A DNA stretch of 64,000 nucleotides from positions 554,511 to 618,510 of the forward strand of contig MU277673.1 in assembly GCA_022385805.1 (NCBI GenBank). The letters are read 5' to 3'. Shown in pieces: positions 1 through 14,700 of this stretch. The DNA is from Pilatotrama ljubarskyi (lineage: Eukaryota > Basidiomycota > Agaricomycetes > Polyporales > Polyporaceae). Each line of letters opens with the position of its first letter. Position 1 is the first letter of the stretch. A model generated the notes under the pieces. The model saw only the letters and a list, made by a program, of their open reading frames with translations, did not search any database and was not told the DNA's origin. Made by a program: the position numbers and the translations under genes.

Positions 1-4
1 CAAC

Positions 5-1326
5 ATGCGTAGCCCCGTCATTGCCTTCTCCATCATCGCTGCCGCGGTCAGCCCCACCCTCGTTTCTGGCGCTCCTGCCTCTCCCAACCTCGACAATGCT
101 ATCGCCCACCCGGAGAATGCCGTCACTCACGGCATCCGCTCTGCGCCCATGTCGGCTCTGGGATCCTCTGACGGCAACCCTCTCTCCAATATCCCGGGCC
201 TCCCTACACCCCCTTCACCCCCTTCTGGCACTGCGCACGACATGGACACCAGCCCGGTCGAGCGCACCAAGGCCATGAAGAAGGCGAAGGAACAGGCCCA
301 GCAGGGGCAGAACCCTGTCAAGGCTGCAGCTATGCCCCCGCCCCGCGCCCAGAAGTCAAGGCGTGCTTCTGACATGTACACGGCTGGAGGCAACGCGTAC
401 TCTGGTGCTGCGAGTGACTCGTCTGGCGGCGATGTTGAGAATGATGCACAGGAGGGCACTTTGACCAACGCCGACGGCTCCAGTGAGTCGAGCCTCACAA
501 GGCGTAGCACGCGATCGCAACCGTACTGATGCACGCTCTAGACGCTGCCGGTGGTGCTGGCTCGTCCTTCAGCGGCTTTGCCTATGGTGGCAATGGCAAT
601 GGGCACGGCCCCGGTGGTAATGCCTACACCGGTTCAACTGGCCCGTCCAGGGGCGGCAGTGTCGTCAACACCCAAGAAGGAAACGACGCCGATGGCGGGG
701 ATGGCGACACCTCAGCCATTGGAAACACCGATGCCAGTACGTCCGCGGGCTTTTGAAGAGAGATGGTGGAAACTGATTGCATGGTAGACACGGCTAGCGG
801 CGGAGGGTTCTCTGAGAGCGGCTCTGCCGAGGGCGGCAACGCCGCCGTCCGTACCAACATCCCGGGCGCGCGCAAGCGTGCGAGCGACTCTGGCACGGCC
901 GGCGGTAACGCATACAGTGGTGCCACCAGCGACGTGTCTGGCGGTTCGGTTGTCAACCAATCCGACGAGGATGGCACTATCGACAACAATGGCGGGAGTG
1001 AGTTGGAGTCTTCGGTGCGGTAACAATGTTGTACTGAATGACTCTGCCAGACACTGCCGGCGGTGCGGGTACCACCTTCTCCGGTGATGCTGACGGCGGC
1101 AACGGCAACGGCCTCGGTCCTGGCGGTAACGCGTACAGCGGCTCGTCTGGGCCCGCCACCGGCGGAGGTGTCTACAATTATGGCGGCGCGATCGACAACG
1201 CGGCGGGCTCCAGTATGTGGTTCTTCTGCCTTGCTGTTGACCGAATGTTGATCATGCTATGTCATAGACACTGCTGGTGACGGTGGCGACAGCGAGACTG
1301 GCGATGCCACCGGCGGGAGGGCTTAA
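5..1326 (+). CDS. Secreted glycine-rich repeat protein with dibasic sites
   Basis: Five exons (5-482, 542-736, 788-997, 1051-1212, 1268-1326) join to 367 codons. The N-terminus has one Arg followed by a hydrophobic stretch ending near residue 22, a good signal peptide. The rest is rich in Gly, Ser, Asn and Asp, has no cysteine-rich core, and carries four copies of a GGNAY(S/T)G motif. Exons 1-2 and 3-4 look like a duplicated pair: the end of exon 1 resembles exon 3, and exon 2 resembles exon 4. Dibasic sites at about residues 119-120 (RR) and 254-255 (KR) each stand just before Ala-Ser-Asp at the head of a repeat, as expected for Kex2 cleavage. All four introns are phase 1 and split an Asn codon. 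I know no function for it; a cell-wall or small-secreted role is inference. Confidence 0.72.
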
Positions 1327-1559
1327 GGGGGTGTCGCGTCGCAGAGCAACTTTATGGCGCTTCGTGAATAGTATCTATCCGGTGGTTGACAGTCTATACC
1401 CACGTTCTCTAATGCATATCCATTCGCAATACGAATGATCGGGCGGGCGAGCATTTCACAGACCATTGCTTGTCGGAAAACTTGGTGTGGGCACGCGACA
1501 ACCATCTCACCTGCTGTACATAAGGCATTGTATATAGTGTGGATAGACACATGGTACAT

Positions 1560-4627
<3,068 letters not shown>

Positions 4628-4877
4628 TTCAGCTGTTGAGTAGGAGAGTCTGACAGAGACAGACAGGCAGCAGAGAGAATTCGATGCCTGTGGTTGAGAG
4701 TCAGAAGAGTGCAGCGAGCAGTGCAGTAGTAAGCCTCGCAAGGCGAAAGCCAAAGAATCTCGATCTGAGATCTCTCTTACCGCGTCATATCACGTGACGA
4801 GATACTTGCCTTTCTCGGCGTCGCGAGGCCCTGGCTGCTACTGCCAGTGCTCTACAGCGACCTTCCCACCGTACACG
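4628..4877. promoter_or_regulatory. Divergent promoter, ecd / V-ATPase F
   Basis: These 250 bp separate the start codons of two genes that point away from each other, so both core promoters must lie here. I see no clear TATA box for either gene. The assignment rests on gene layout only. Confidence 0.5.
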
Positions 4878-5460
4878 ATGGCGGCGGCGGCTTCACAAGA
4901 GAGGAATCTACTAGCCGTGATTGGGGACGAGGTATGCATGCTTATTTGGCTTCAGGAACGTACGTGCCCACGGCTGACAACACCAGGACACCGTCACCGG
5001 TATGCTCCTGGCAGGCATAGGCAACGTCAGCCAGAACCAGAAGAAGAACTTCCTTGTGGTTGACGCTAGTGCGTGGACATATTCTTCCATCTACTGGGGT
5101 TAAGTCACTTCTGATGCGCCCATGCTGCAGAAACGCATATACCAGTCATCGAGGCCGCCTTTGAGGAGTTCACCCAGCGGAAGGATATCGCTATACTCCT
5201 CATCAACCAACACGTATGTCTGTCAGAATACGCAAGTTAGCGATCTCTCTGATGTACACGACCTCAGGTCGCTGAGAAGATTCGTCCAATGGTCGACAAG
5301 TATCAGGAGCCGTTCCCGGCATTACTCGAGATCCCCTCAAAGGACCATCCGTACGGTCTGTACTTCGTATCCTCGCGCAGAAACTCGATGTTCATGGCCA
5401 GATGTAGACCCCAGCAAGGACTCCATACTCAAGCGCGTACAGAAGCTCTTTGGAGAATAG
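4878..5460 (+). CDS. VMA7: V-type ATPase subunit F
   Basis: Five exons (4878-4931, 4987-5068, 5131-5213, 5268-5355, 5408-5460) give 119 residues, the usual length of the family. Conserved segments are [50 protein letters not shown] and the C-terminal LKRVQKLFG. Subunit F sits in the central stalk of the V1 sector and couples ATP hydrolysis to rotation, driving acidification of vacuoles and other endomembrane compartments. All splice junctions are GT-AG and restore the family sequence without gaps. The last 69 bases overlap, tail to tail, the predicted 3' coding end of TIM21 on the other strand. Confidence 0.97.
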
Positions 5461-7047
5461 ACGAACCACACGGAACCGCCTGCGGACCCGGACGCTTCGC
5501 ATCTGTATTCTATTAGGATCTCGATACATGTACAACGGTGATATACCCCACCCATGCCTCTCAGACGTATGAGCGGTGAGTGTGAATATGAGACACGTAG
5601 AGTAGGTGCCCGACCCCGAGACATATGCGACTGATACAGCATCAACTACCGGTACCATCGCACTATCGGCTCCGTCTCTCGTACACCCTCTCCCCGCTGG
5701 ATGAAGATCCGACGTGGATTCCTCGTGTTGGAATCTGTGGAGGGGTTAGTCAACTGCTATGCACGCATAGAGATGAGAGACCTACTGGGGAAGTCGATGA
5801 GAAGGTAACGGAACTCGTAGTAGCCCTGGTCGTTCTACGGATCCATTGCCTTCAGCGCGATTCTCAGCCACGCCGCACAACTGCACCTACCATGACCAAA
5901 TCTGCGTGCACCTCGCCCTCCGTGAAAGCAGGCTGGTTCCACGACTCTCCTCCTGAGCCTGCCGCACCCCGAGCCGTGCCCTTGATACCGGAGAACATTC
6001 CTGTCACCGCTGAGACCCAGCCCTTCTTCTCTTGCTCCGGTTTGGATTCCTGGACAGGCACAGGCGGAGGTTTTGACCGCGCAACTTCCTCACCGCTCAA
6101 GAACCTGAATACGCCCTTCGCCATCTCCAGCACGCGTGCCGCCCGCTTCTCTGCCTCGCCTCTGATCTCATCCCACGACATGGCGTGCAGCTTGCTGAAG
6201 TTCTCTTCTGCCTTCCGTGCGAATCGTGCAAGTACTCCGTCTTCTCCGTCGTCCTCTGATGATTCCAAGCGGGAACCTGGGGGCCGGCCCTGCACATAGA
6301 AATTAAGGAGCATATGTTCTCGGCCGGTAGAGTCGACGAAGATCTGCGAGGAAACGTAGTGATTGCGGTGCCGTGGGCGAGACACAGTAGGTGGATGGTT
6401 ATGGAAGACGATGGGCTCTTGGAGGTACTGGTGGACCTGCGTATACATCCTGCCGGCGTGAGAGGTCAGCTTCTCCGAAGTCGACATGAATGCGCACCTG
6501 AGGGGACGCCTTGATGAGGTCGCATGCCTTGTTATATAGCACTGTCGGGGAGTTGCGCGAGAACAGCTCGGAGGTGAGTGCGTAAATCAGCACGATCGAG
6601 AGGCCAGCGCCGGCAAGGATGACCGCGAGGTTCGTCGTCCGCGCAGTTGTGCGCATCACTGGAGCCATTCGTTGCTCGGTGAGCTCTCGTACATCCAGTA
6701 CTCAAGATCAACTCCCTAAGTGAGGTGAACGTACCCTTCCCGCCCATACTCAGCTCCGACCACTTCTTCTCCGGGACGACCTCATCCGGCCGCGGCAAAG
6801 TCACACCCAGCTGGAACGGACCTGCAGTATCTTCCCGACGCGCCGAGCGCTGCTGCTGGTCCAGTGCACTCGAAAGGAGGGAGGCGGAAGTCGGCTTGCT
6901 GCCGGAGACGAACTCCGTATTGGCCCTGACGTTCTGCGCGTGCGTAGCGTACGTCCGGGGTACGATGATTATCCGGGAAGGACACGACGTCGATGCACAG
7001 AGCCGCAAGGCACGGTGTAGCGCAGATCGTGTTCGAGGAAGATTCAT
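5392..7047 (-). CDS. TIM21: Mitochondrial import inner membrane translocase subunit Tim21
   Basis: Five exons are proposed: 7047-6735, 6658-6498, 6436-5891, 5834-5786 and 5735-5392. The N-terminus is rich in Arg, Ser and Ala, as for a mitochondrial presequence. A single membrane span ([18 protein letters not shown]) is followed by the Tim21 signature [16 protein letters not shown], then [19 protein letters not shown] and [13 protein letters not shown]. Tim21 links the TIM23 channel to the TOM complex and to respiratory chain complexes. An acidic and Lys-rich insert at about 180-270 is less conserved. The last exon encodes [10 protein letters not shown], which fits the family's final strand, but the remaining tail is unconserved, so the true stop or a further intron is uncertain. 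As drawn, the stop overlaps VMA7 by 69 bp. Confidence 0.9.
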
Positions 7048-7305
7048 GGTGAGGTGAATGCAGCTCGTGGCTGAGCTGGATGAGTGTGAAGAAGCTCGCG
7101 CTCGATGTGCTATGCGGGGGAGAGCACGTGCGCTTCGGCGCATACATAGTACTACTTCTACTTCACCTCGCCGTAAACAATGTCTGCGCGAGACGTGCCA
7201 ATCCCGGAGCGCAAAAACAAATCCATGAGCGAAGAGATGATACATAGCCACTGCAATTATGCACGTATATCTGAGTTACTAGGGTAATACGAATAGTTGT
7301 CCCCA

Positions 7306-8382
7306 TCACAGGTGAGTATTGACATACTCGACCACGGACTCCTTTAGCTATGCCGAGGTCAGCATGCACCATCTATAACCGTTAATGTACAGCACTGAAG
7401 ACACGTACCGGAGGGCTGATACCCTTGCCCTCAAAGTAGGCAAGGACGAACTCGCGCGCAAGCCAGTCGCTCTGAACGGAACCCAAGTCACGCACGATGA
7501 GTGTCCGGGGCTGTTTTGGCGATGGAGCGGTAACGAGAATGTCGAGCGGGGTGTGCTTGGCAAGCGGGGTGTTGGGAAACATGGACTTCAGCTTCCTCAA
7601 GGGCGACTGGATGGCCAGCTCCTCATCAGGCGTCAGCTCTCCGCGCTGTCGGCAGAGGACCTGGCGGGCCTGCAGCGCACGCATGAACCCGTCCCTCAGA
7701 TGTCCGTATGATGTTGACCTTGTGGGAACTGCCAATGCGAGTGAATTACCATATGACTTCTGGGAAAGTAAGCGCGACCCACTGATGCGCAGCACACATG
7801 CACGGTTCTTGACAATATATTCAATCTTCTCTTCTGGCGTCGCATCCCGCGGGATCTATATGAACGCTCAGACTAGTCCATAAGGCGTAGCGCAGCGCAC
7901 TTACGACGAGATTGGGATTGGAGAGGTCGGCATAGAATCCCACAGAGTACACCTTGATGCCCAGGAAGGACACCGTTCTCACACCGACACCCATGAGGGT
8001 GAACGTGGGTAAGGGAGTTTTGGACTGGATCTTCAGCGTCGTAGGGAAGGCAATGGACGTTGCGGGGTCAACTAGACTTAGCGTGAGTACGCGAAGACGT
8101 GCGTTTCGTCAATGCCCAGGACGGACCACGGGTGTCCTCTCCTGCCGGTGTTGGTGGCACTTCGCCGTCGAGGTGGACGGTAGACCTCGCAGTCAAGCCA
8201 GCAGCGACAGCAAAGGCGGAGCCCCAGAAGAGCGCAGAGGACGCGAACGGCCGCCGAGACTGCCCCGGTGCAGCCTTTACGGGGACATGGGATTGCGAGC
8301 CAAGACGCGAGCGCGCAGATGCAGAAAACGAGCGGCAGCCCTGTGCCAGAGTGCGCACGAGCTGTGGTTGTATCCAGCTCAT
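7306..8382 (-). CDS. AIM18: Aim18/Aim46-type mitochondrial chalcone-isomerase-fold protein
   Basis: Exons 8382-8127, 8071-7905, 7855-7783, 7728-7409 and 7347-7306 give 285 residues. A basic, Ser-rich N-terminus suggests mitochondrial targeting and is followed by a hydrophobic segment (SALFWGSAFAVAAGL). The chalcone-isomerase-like domain begins at FTLMGVGVRTVSFLGIKVYS and continues through VGFYADLS, PTRSTSYGHLRDGF and a C-terminal LAYFEGKGISPP-LKESVVEYV block, matching fungal Aim18/Aim46. Their fold resembles plant chalcone isomerase, but the biochemical role is poorly known. The 54-nt intron at 7729-7782 is in frame and stop-free and would add 18 spurious residues if kept. It follows TIM21 on the same strand (259 bp apart) and is divergent from BLM10. 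Confidence 0.87.
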
Positions 8383-8749
8383 ATTTGTGGTGGTCGAGAG
8401 GCGAGACGAGCGGAGGAGTGTGCGAGAGAGAGCCTGGACAGAGTCGCGACGCGCCGATCGCGGGGAGCACGACCGCCCGATGTGATCTGGGTGCGGGGCA
8501 CGTGGCCTGCGACGCGGCGGGTGATGTGGGCGTCTATTTCGAGAGTACGCGTCGTCTGCGCCTGCGCCCACAGAGCCAGGCAAGAACGCCCCTGCTCACT
8601 CTCAGCCACTCAGCCCGCCGTCCGCTGCGGGCCCTGTACGCGTCAGCCGTAGACTCGTAAGCCCTCCCAGACCGCATATAATCACCTCAGGTCCGTCTCA
8701 TCTCTCTCCCACCTTCTCCCCGTGCTACCCTCCGCTAACGCACGCCACA
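8383..8749. promoter_or_regulatory. Divergent promoter, AIM18 / BLM10
   Basis: These 367 bp lie between two start codons facing apart. The BLM10-proximal part is CT-rich (about 8695-8735), a common fungal promoter feature. No TATA box is clear. Confidence 0.45.
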
Positions 8750-11700
8750 ATGAACGCTGCTATTAACTTAGTCGATCTCGATCTCTCCTCTCTATCCGTC
8801 AGTCTCACCGGCATCATGGAGGAGGACGACGTCTCCGTTCCAGACTCCCCTTCGTCCGAGTCCGGTACGCTCTCTCCGGGTTCTCTTGAGAAGCAGCGCG
8901 CCGCTCTCCAATCATATCTCAATGCTCTCCCGTACGAATGCGAGTCGCAAGAGGAGATGCACTCCAAGCTCGAGTATATTGTCGGACGCATCTGCATCTG
9001 TGCAGAGACCAAGAACTGGCTTGTTCTCACTACCTGGGACGGCATGCTCCAATGGTACGCTCAGCCACACCTATCCACTCGTTCCTGCCCTAGCTCATAT
9101 ATCGTCCCCAGCTGGTTGCTCATGCGCTACCCAATGTCCAAACCTATCCGTGCAAAACTCACGCGACTCTACTACGAACTGTGTCTCGTCCCTGGCATCG
9201 AGCCCCGCGTCTTGCGGAGCTGGGCAGACATGCTCTCCCGTCTTATATGTAACAAGCCCGACAGCCGGCGGAAGCTGGACACCACAGATCTCCAGCTCCC
9301 TTGGAAACCTCTATGGCGTGTGCTCCAGAAGGAGCTTTGGCCCAAGAAGAGGATGCACGACTCCTCGTATGTCCGATCAGGCCGTCTGGCACATTTGAAA
9401 CTTACAGTGTACGGTAGGCGAAACGTGGTCAATATCCTCCTTTTCGTCGCCGAGCAATGCAGACGCTACTTCCCCGCGAGCGAGATCCCCGAGATGCTGT
9501 CCACCTTCCTGCCCAAGTTGACAAAGGACGTACGTCAATGTCCGTGACCCTATGTGCGGGACCCAGCAGCTCAATCGAATCTCTGTAGACGGTTCTGACG
9601 ATGGTTCCGGTTCTGACGTCGTTCTTACCCCCATCGCACGGACACCTTTATATGCCTGTCGTGTTCAAGCTCTGGGAGGCGTTCAACTCCTCCGTCATAG
9701 ATGACAGGTTCATAGAGCTATGCGGAGAGCTATCAGAAGAGCACGTCGCTGGTCAATTTAGCGAGTACGGCCCTGAAGGCGCTGCCGAGTGGAAGACCGT
9801 AGGCATCTGGAGTGAGGCCGAATGGACCTTCCTGATCGGCAAGACGCTGGGCTCTATGAGTAAGTGCGGACGATGCTCTCACTCCTACAGTCACTGAGGA
9901 AACATGGGACAGACGTACCTGTTGGAGCTACGAGGGTATGTATCCATCGCGCGCTAGGTATGCGGAGGTGGCTGAATGTCGTGGTCCAGGGAGCCAGTAC
10001 GACGGCCGGACACGCTGATAGCATGGCCGACAAGCAGTCCCTGAGGATTAAGAAGCTGATCAATCGCAGCAGTACGCACACGCTAGCTACAAGGATATCA
10101 AGGAGCTGTCTAACCCAGTATCCGCAGGTGCACTTGCCAAGTTGATTGTATACTCACTGTCTCTAGACGGCCCGGTCCGCGAAAGCGACGGTCAAGGCAA
10201 AGCCCCCTCATCTGAGGGATTCGTCGCCGGCTCCCGAGCTCTCGACTCCCTAGACAAGCTGATCACGAGCGTAGAGTCTTTCTTCCACCCGTCCAACTAC
10301 GGGATATGGAGCCTGAATGTGAGAAGCACGCCTTCGCACTACGGGCGATCTGACTGATCCTGCGGCTAGCTCACCCACTTCGTGCAACGTCTGATGGTCG
10401 AGTTCTCCAAGAGATGGAAGGAAGAACAGCAGCCACACTGCAAGACCCCTGTGGTATGCTTCGGCCATGTGTAGATCGAGCCGTTCTCTCATGCTCTTCG
10501 CAGACACGACGGCTGACGCCCGAAATCCGGCGGAACTTCATCACCATACTGCGCACGCCTGTTCTCCTGTCCATGTTCTCCAAGGACCCGTTCACGATCA
10601 GCTACTCGCAAGCGGCGATCCGCTCCATGGCTTTGCTCGAGCCCGCCCTCGTAATGCCTGAGATTCTGGAGCGTGCATACAGCGGGTTGGAAGTCGTGAA
10701 CGAGACTCACCGGACGACGTCGGTCATGACTATGTTGTCCGCGGTTGCCCTTCCGCTCGTTAGCGAGAAGATATACCTCGGCGGACAGAAGCACGTCGTT
10801 CCTTTGCTCGAGCTCTGCATCCCTGGCATTGACCTGGTGAGCATCGCCGTCGGAGGCCCGCTTCAGCGATTAGCTGACCGCCTTGAGTAGAACGACCCGG
10901 TGAAGACAATCTGTGCCACGATGTTCATTACGTCGGTCGTACAACACATGAAGATCGCTGACGTCTCGATGCATCAGGTCGGCGTCGACCTGTCGAGTGA
11001 TGCGCCGGCCGAGGAGGTCATGGATGTCGATCCCGCCAACGAACAGCAGCTCCCATCCGGCGTCGACGAGCCTGGAATGCCGACTCTGAGCCGAGAGGAA
11101 GAGCGTGCGCTCGCACGCGAGAGCACTGCAGCTTGGGCTGACTGGGTGACATCCCTCTTCCGGCGCGTACTCGCGCTCTTCGAGAACCTGCCGGAGGAGG
11201 GCGGGAAGAAGGGCACGACTGGCGGTAAGATGGAGGAGGCAGTCCTCAAGGCAATCAAGGGCGCGCTGGACACAGTCTGCCTGCATCTGTCGGATACCCT
11301 CTTCGACCTGGTGCTCAAGCTCGTGTTCGAATATGCCAGTACGAACGCGAAGTCGAACGCGGTGCGCGCGTTCGGACAGCTCGTGTCATGCCTGGCCCGC
11401 GCGCGGCCTGAGAAGACGGTCGACCGCTTCCTGCCGTTCTGCATCGCGCAGATCCAGGAAGAGCTCAGACACGGCGCGTCGAGCATCCGCACGACGTCAA
11501 CGCACGAGGCGGTGCCTTCCGACACGACATTGCACTGGAGTACGTACACTACTTGTGTTCGTTCGCTGAGTTACGAGTCGCTGACGTGTGTCGGCAGATA
11601 TGTCCATCCTCCGCGGCTGCTTTGGCTACGGCGGTGCGACGGTAGGATAAGAGTTCCAGTAGCAGGTAGAGCTCCCGGTTGCTGACAGCTCTTGACGCAG

Positions 11701-14700
11701 ATTCTCAAGTACAAGGATCAGCTGCTGGGCCTCATGGCCCTCCTTGTCGAGAAGACGAAGAGCGAGCGCGGGTACACTGGCACGGGCCGCCTTATCAACC
11801 GTGTCCTGCATACGGCCGCGACGATCTACACGCTCAATTCGCGCTACGTGAACCCGGATGAGTGGGACTCGCCAGGTTCGGATAAGCCCTGTTGTAAGAC
11901 TCCTGGACCGATGCTCACGCAAGGCGTTACTTTCCGCCTTTGCTAGAGTTCAACCGGAACCTCACGAGCGAATGGGGCAAGATGTACGAAGCCGACGACG
12001 TGGATGTCATGTGGCATGGTACGCAGTATGGACGTGAGGCAAATGTGCAGGCGGGCTGACTTCCGATAGTGCCGAACCGCGAGGAGATCGAGTTCGTGCT
12101 CGAGATCCTGGACAAGATCGCTGCGCCTGCGCTCGACAAGGTCGAGGCATTGCTGCAGACCGTTGGCAAATGGGACAGCGTGGCTCGCAACGACTTCTGC
12201 AGGCACGTATCTGAGTTGCTCATCTACGTTGTGATTATTGAGCTGGGGCAATAGGTATCTCCATGCCGCGCGCTCCGTCTGGGGCGGCTTGCCTACGTTC
12301 CTCTTACAGGGGCCTAAGGAGGTTGCGAACCCCTGCATGAATGTAGATATTGAGGTTCCCGAGCTACTTGTCACGCCCTTGGACGTGAAGGCCGGCTTCG
12401 TCCTCACCGATCCCAATGACCCGCAGTACCAGCGGGCTATGGCACACCGTATGCGGTTCGGACAGGTCGTTCATAAGGCGGCGAACGTGCTGCGCCAGGA
12501 GAGCGAGGGCGAGGACCACATCGACGCCGTCATTGGAGTCTCGCGCGCCATCGACGTTTACCTCCTCGAGTACGCGATCACTCGGAGCAACTTTGAGAGC
12601 TTGACGAAGGCGTACCGGCAGGCCCGCGAGTACGTTTCATGATTGCGCTTTGAGTCAGTGTGGCCACTAACGTTATGCACTGCAGTTCGAACCGCGTCTG
12701 GCCCAAGCAGAAAGAGAACTCCCGCGTCGTCTTCCTCAAGCGGGCGCAGGTGTACAATGCTGGGCGCCTCTATATGCACGCACTCTATCGGAGACGTGAC
12801 GCGCTGGACGACCAGCTCCTCGAGGACCTCATCGAGATGTCCCTCTCACCGTACACAAGAGTCCGGAGGTAACGAATGCATCCCGTCAGTGTCTGGCGCT
12901 CACTGACGGTCGCCCCATAACGACAGACATGCGCAGGCTGTTCTTCACAACGCGTGCGGGGTGAGGAACCGTCCATCGCTGCTCTCTAGGCTTGTCTAAC
13001 TCTCCTGTAGTATTTCGTCCGGTCGACGAGGTTCACGCTGCCCTACCTATTCCGTGCCTTGGAGAAGAAGAACGACCCTGACCGCATGAAGGGCGCGTTG
13101 TATATCCTTTGGAACAAGGGAACGGCTGCGTACGCACTTGCGGGTAAGGCAGGGTACACCTCCCCGTAGCTATCTCAACTGAGGAACTCGCCACAGATAT
13201 CAACTTCCATGGCCAGTACCTCGCGGCCATCCTCAATTGCCAGCACGAGGAGAAGGTAATGTTATTCGAGGGTGACAAGCCTGCAAAGCGCTAACGCAAA
13301 ATACAGCCGTCCGTCCAGAAGCTCGTAGGCAATATCGCCCAAGATGCGCTCGTGTACCTCAACGAAGAGTCGTGCCACACCGACGCATTCACTGAAGATG
13401 TTCCTGGCGTACTGCACGCTCTCCAGGCACTCAAGCAGGAGTTCTCCGCGTCTGTTGTCGATCAGCGCACATTGCAGGAGGCTGTCTCGAAGTCTGGTGC
13501 CCGTGTTTCGCTCAAGAACCAGCGCTATAATGAGACGGTAGGTCGTAATTCCGAGGATGCTCGAGGCTTGATGATGACGGGATCGAATAGGTGCATACGA
13601 TACTGGAACTAGCGGAGCGGCCTGCCACACATGTGAGGAGAGCGCGTCATGTCTTTGAGAGCTGATGACTTATGATGCCACAGTGGAGATACGTCCAATT
13701 CGCCATCCGGTTCCTATATGGACTCCTTCGGCGAGATTCTGCTCCTCCTCCGGCTTTGGCAGCATTCTTCATGAAGCAGAGCATCAGCCCGCACACGACC
13801 GTCCGGGTGACCGCCCAGAAGTAATGTTGCTGCTCCTAGGTCGCTTTGGACACCGTCACTTACATTCAATCCACAGGGCGGTCGTCAAGGTTTGTGCACA
13901 TGTCAAGATCCGGACCTTCTCCAAGTCGAGTGACCAGCTGTGGCTGGATGAATGGGAGAACCCCCTGAAGGTGGACATCCCTGTGACAGACCCGGCGGAG
14001 TTCTTGCGGCAACACGCCCAGCCTGGGTGGCCGGCAGGCCAAGAAGGGTACGTTTGGCCAAGGAGAGACCAGCATCCCAGTTGCCTTACTTGGATCTCTA
14101 GCAACCTTCGCGTGGACAAGATCGAGACAGGCTTCCTGGTCTGGACGCCAACGGTGAAGGGATATCGAGCAGTACCCGAGGGACCGTCACCTTTCTCGTG
14201 GGAAGAGGCATCCCAACCTCTTCTCCGCGCCATGAGTGAAGTCATGAACCAGGAGAACTTCTTCACCGTGCTGGCACTGGTGTGGGGCCAAGAGTCCATG
14301 AAGAACTCCGCCACTCCAGAGCTGCGGGCCGAGAACGTGACCTTCATGAAGTCAATCGGTATGCTTTCTAGTCCTCCATTGCTCACAGAAGCTGAGTAGG
14401 CCCGCAGCCAAAATGTTCGAGCACGAGAAGCTGCAGGCCATTTTGGATACAATTGATCCTCTCCTCGCGGATGGCGATCGCTACAAGCAGCGGTCTGGCG
14501 CAGAGTTGCTGGCGGGCTTATCGCGCGGTATGTTTCTTGGCATACAGTATGATGCCGCGCTAATCCCTTTCTAGGCTCGAAGCATTGGCCCAAGCAACAC
14601 GCGGATTACTTATGGTCCTGGATGGCGTCCCGCCTCGATCGGATCTACGCTCAAATGAAACCTGACACGGTCTCGTTCTGGGAAAACCTACTAAGTGTAT

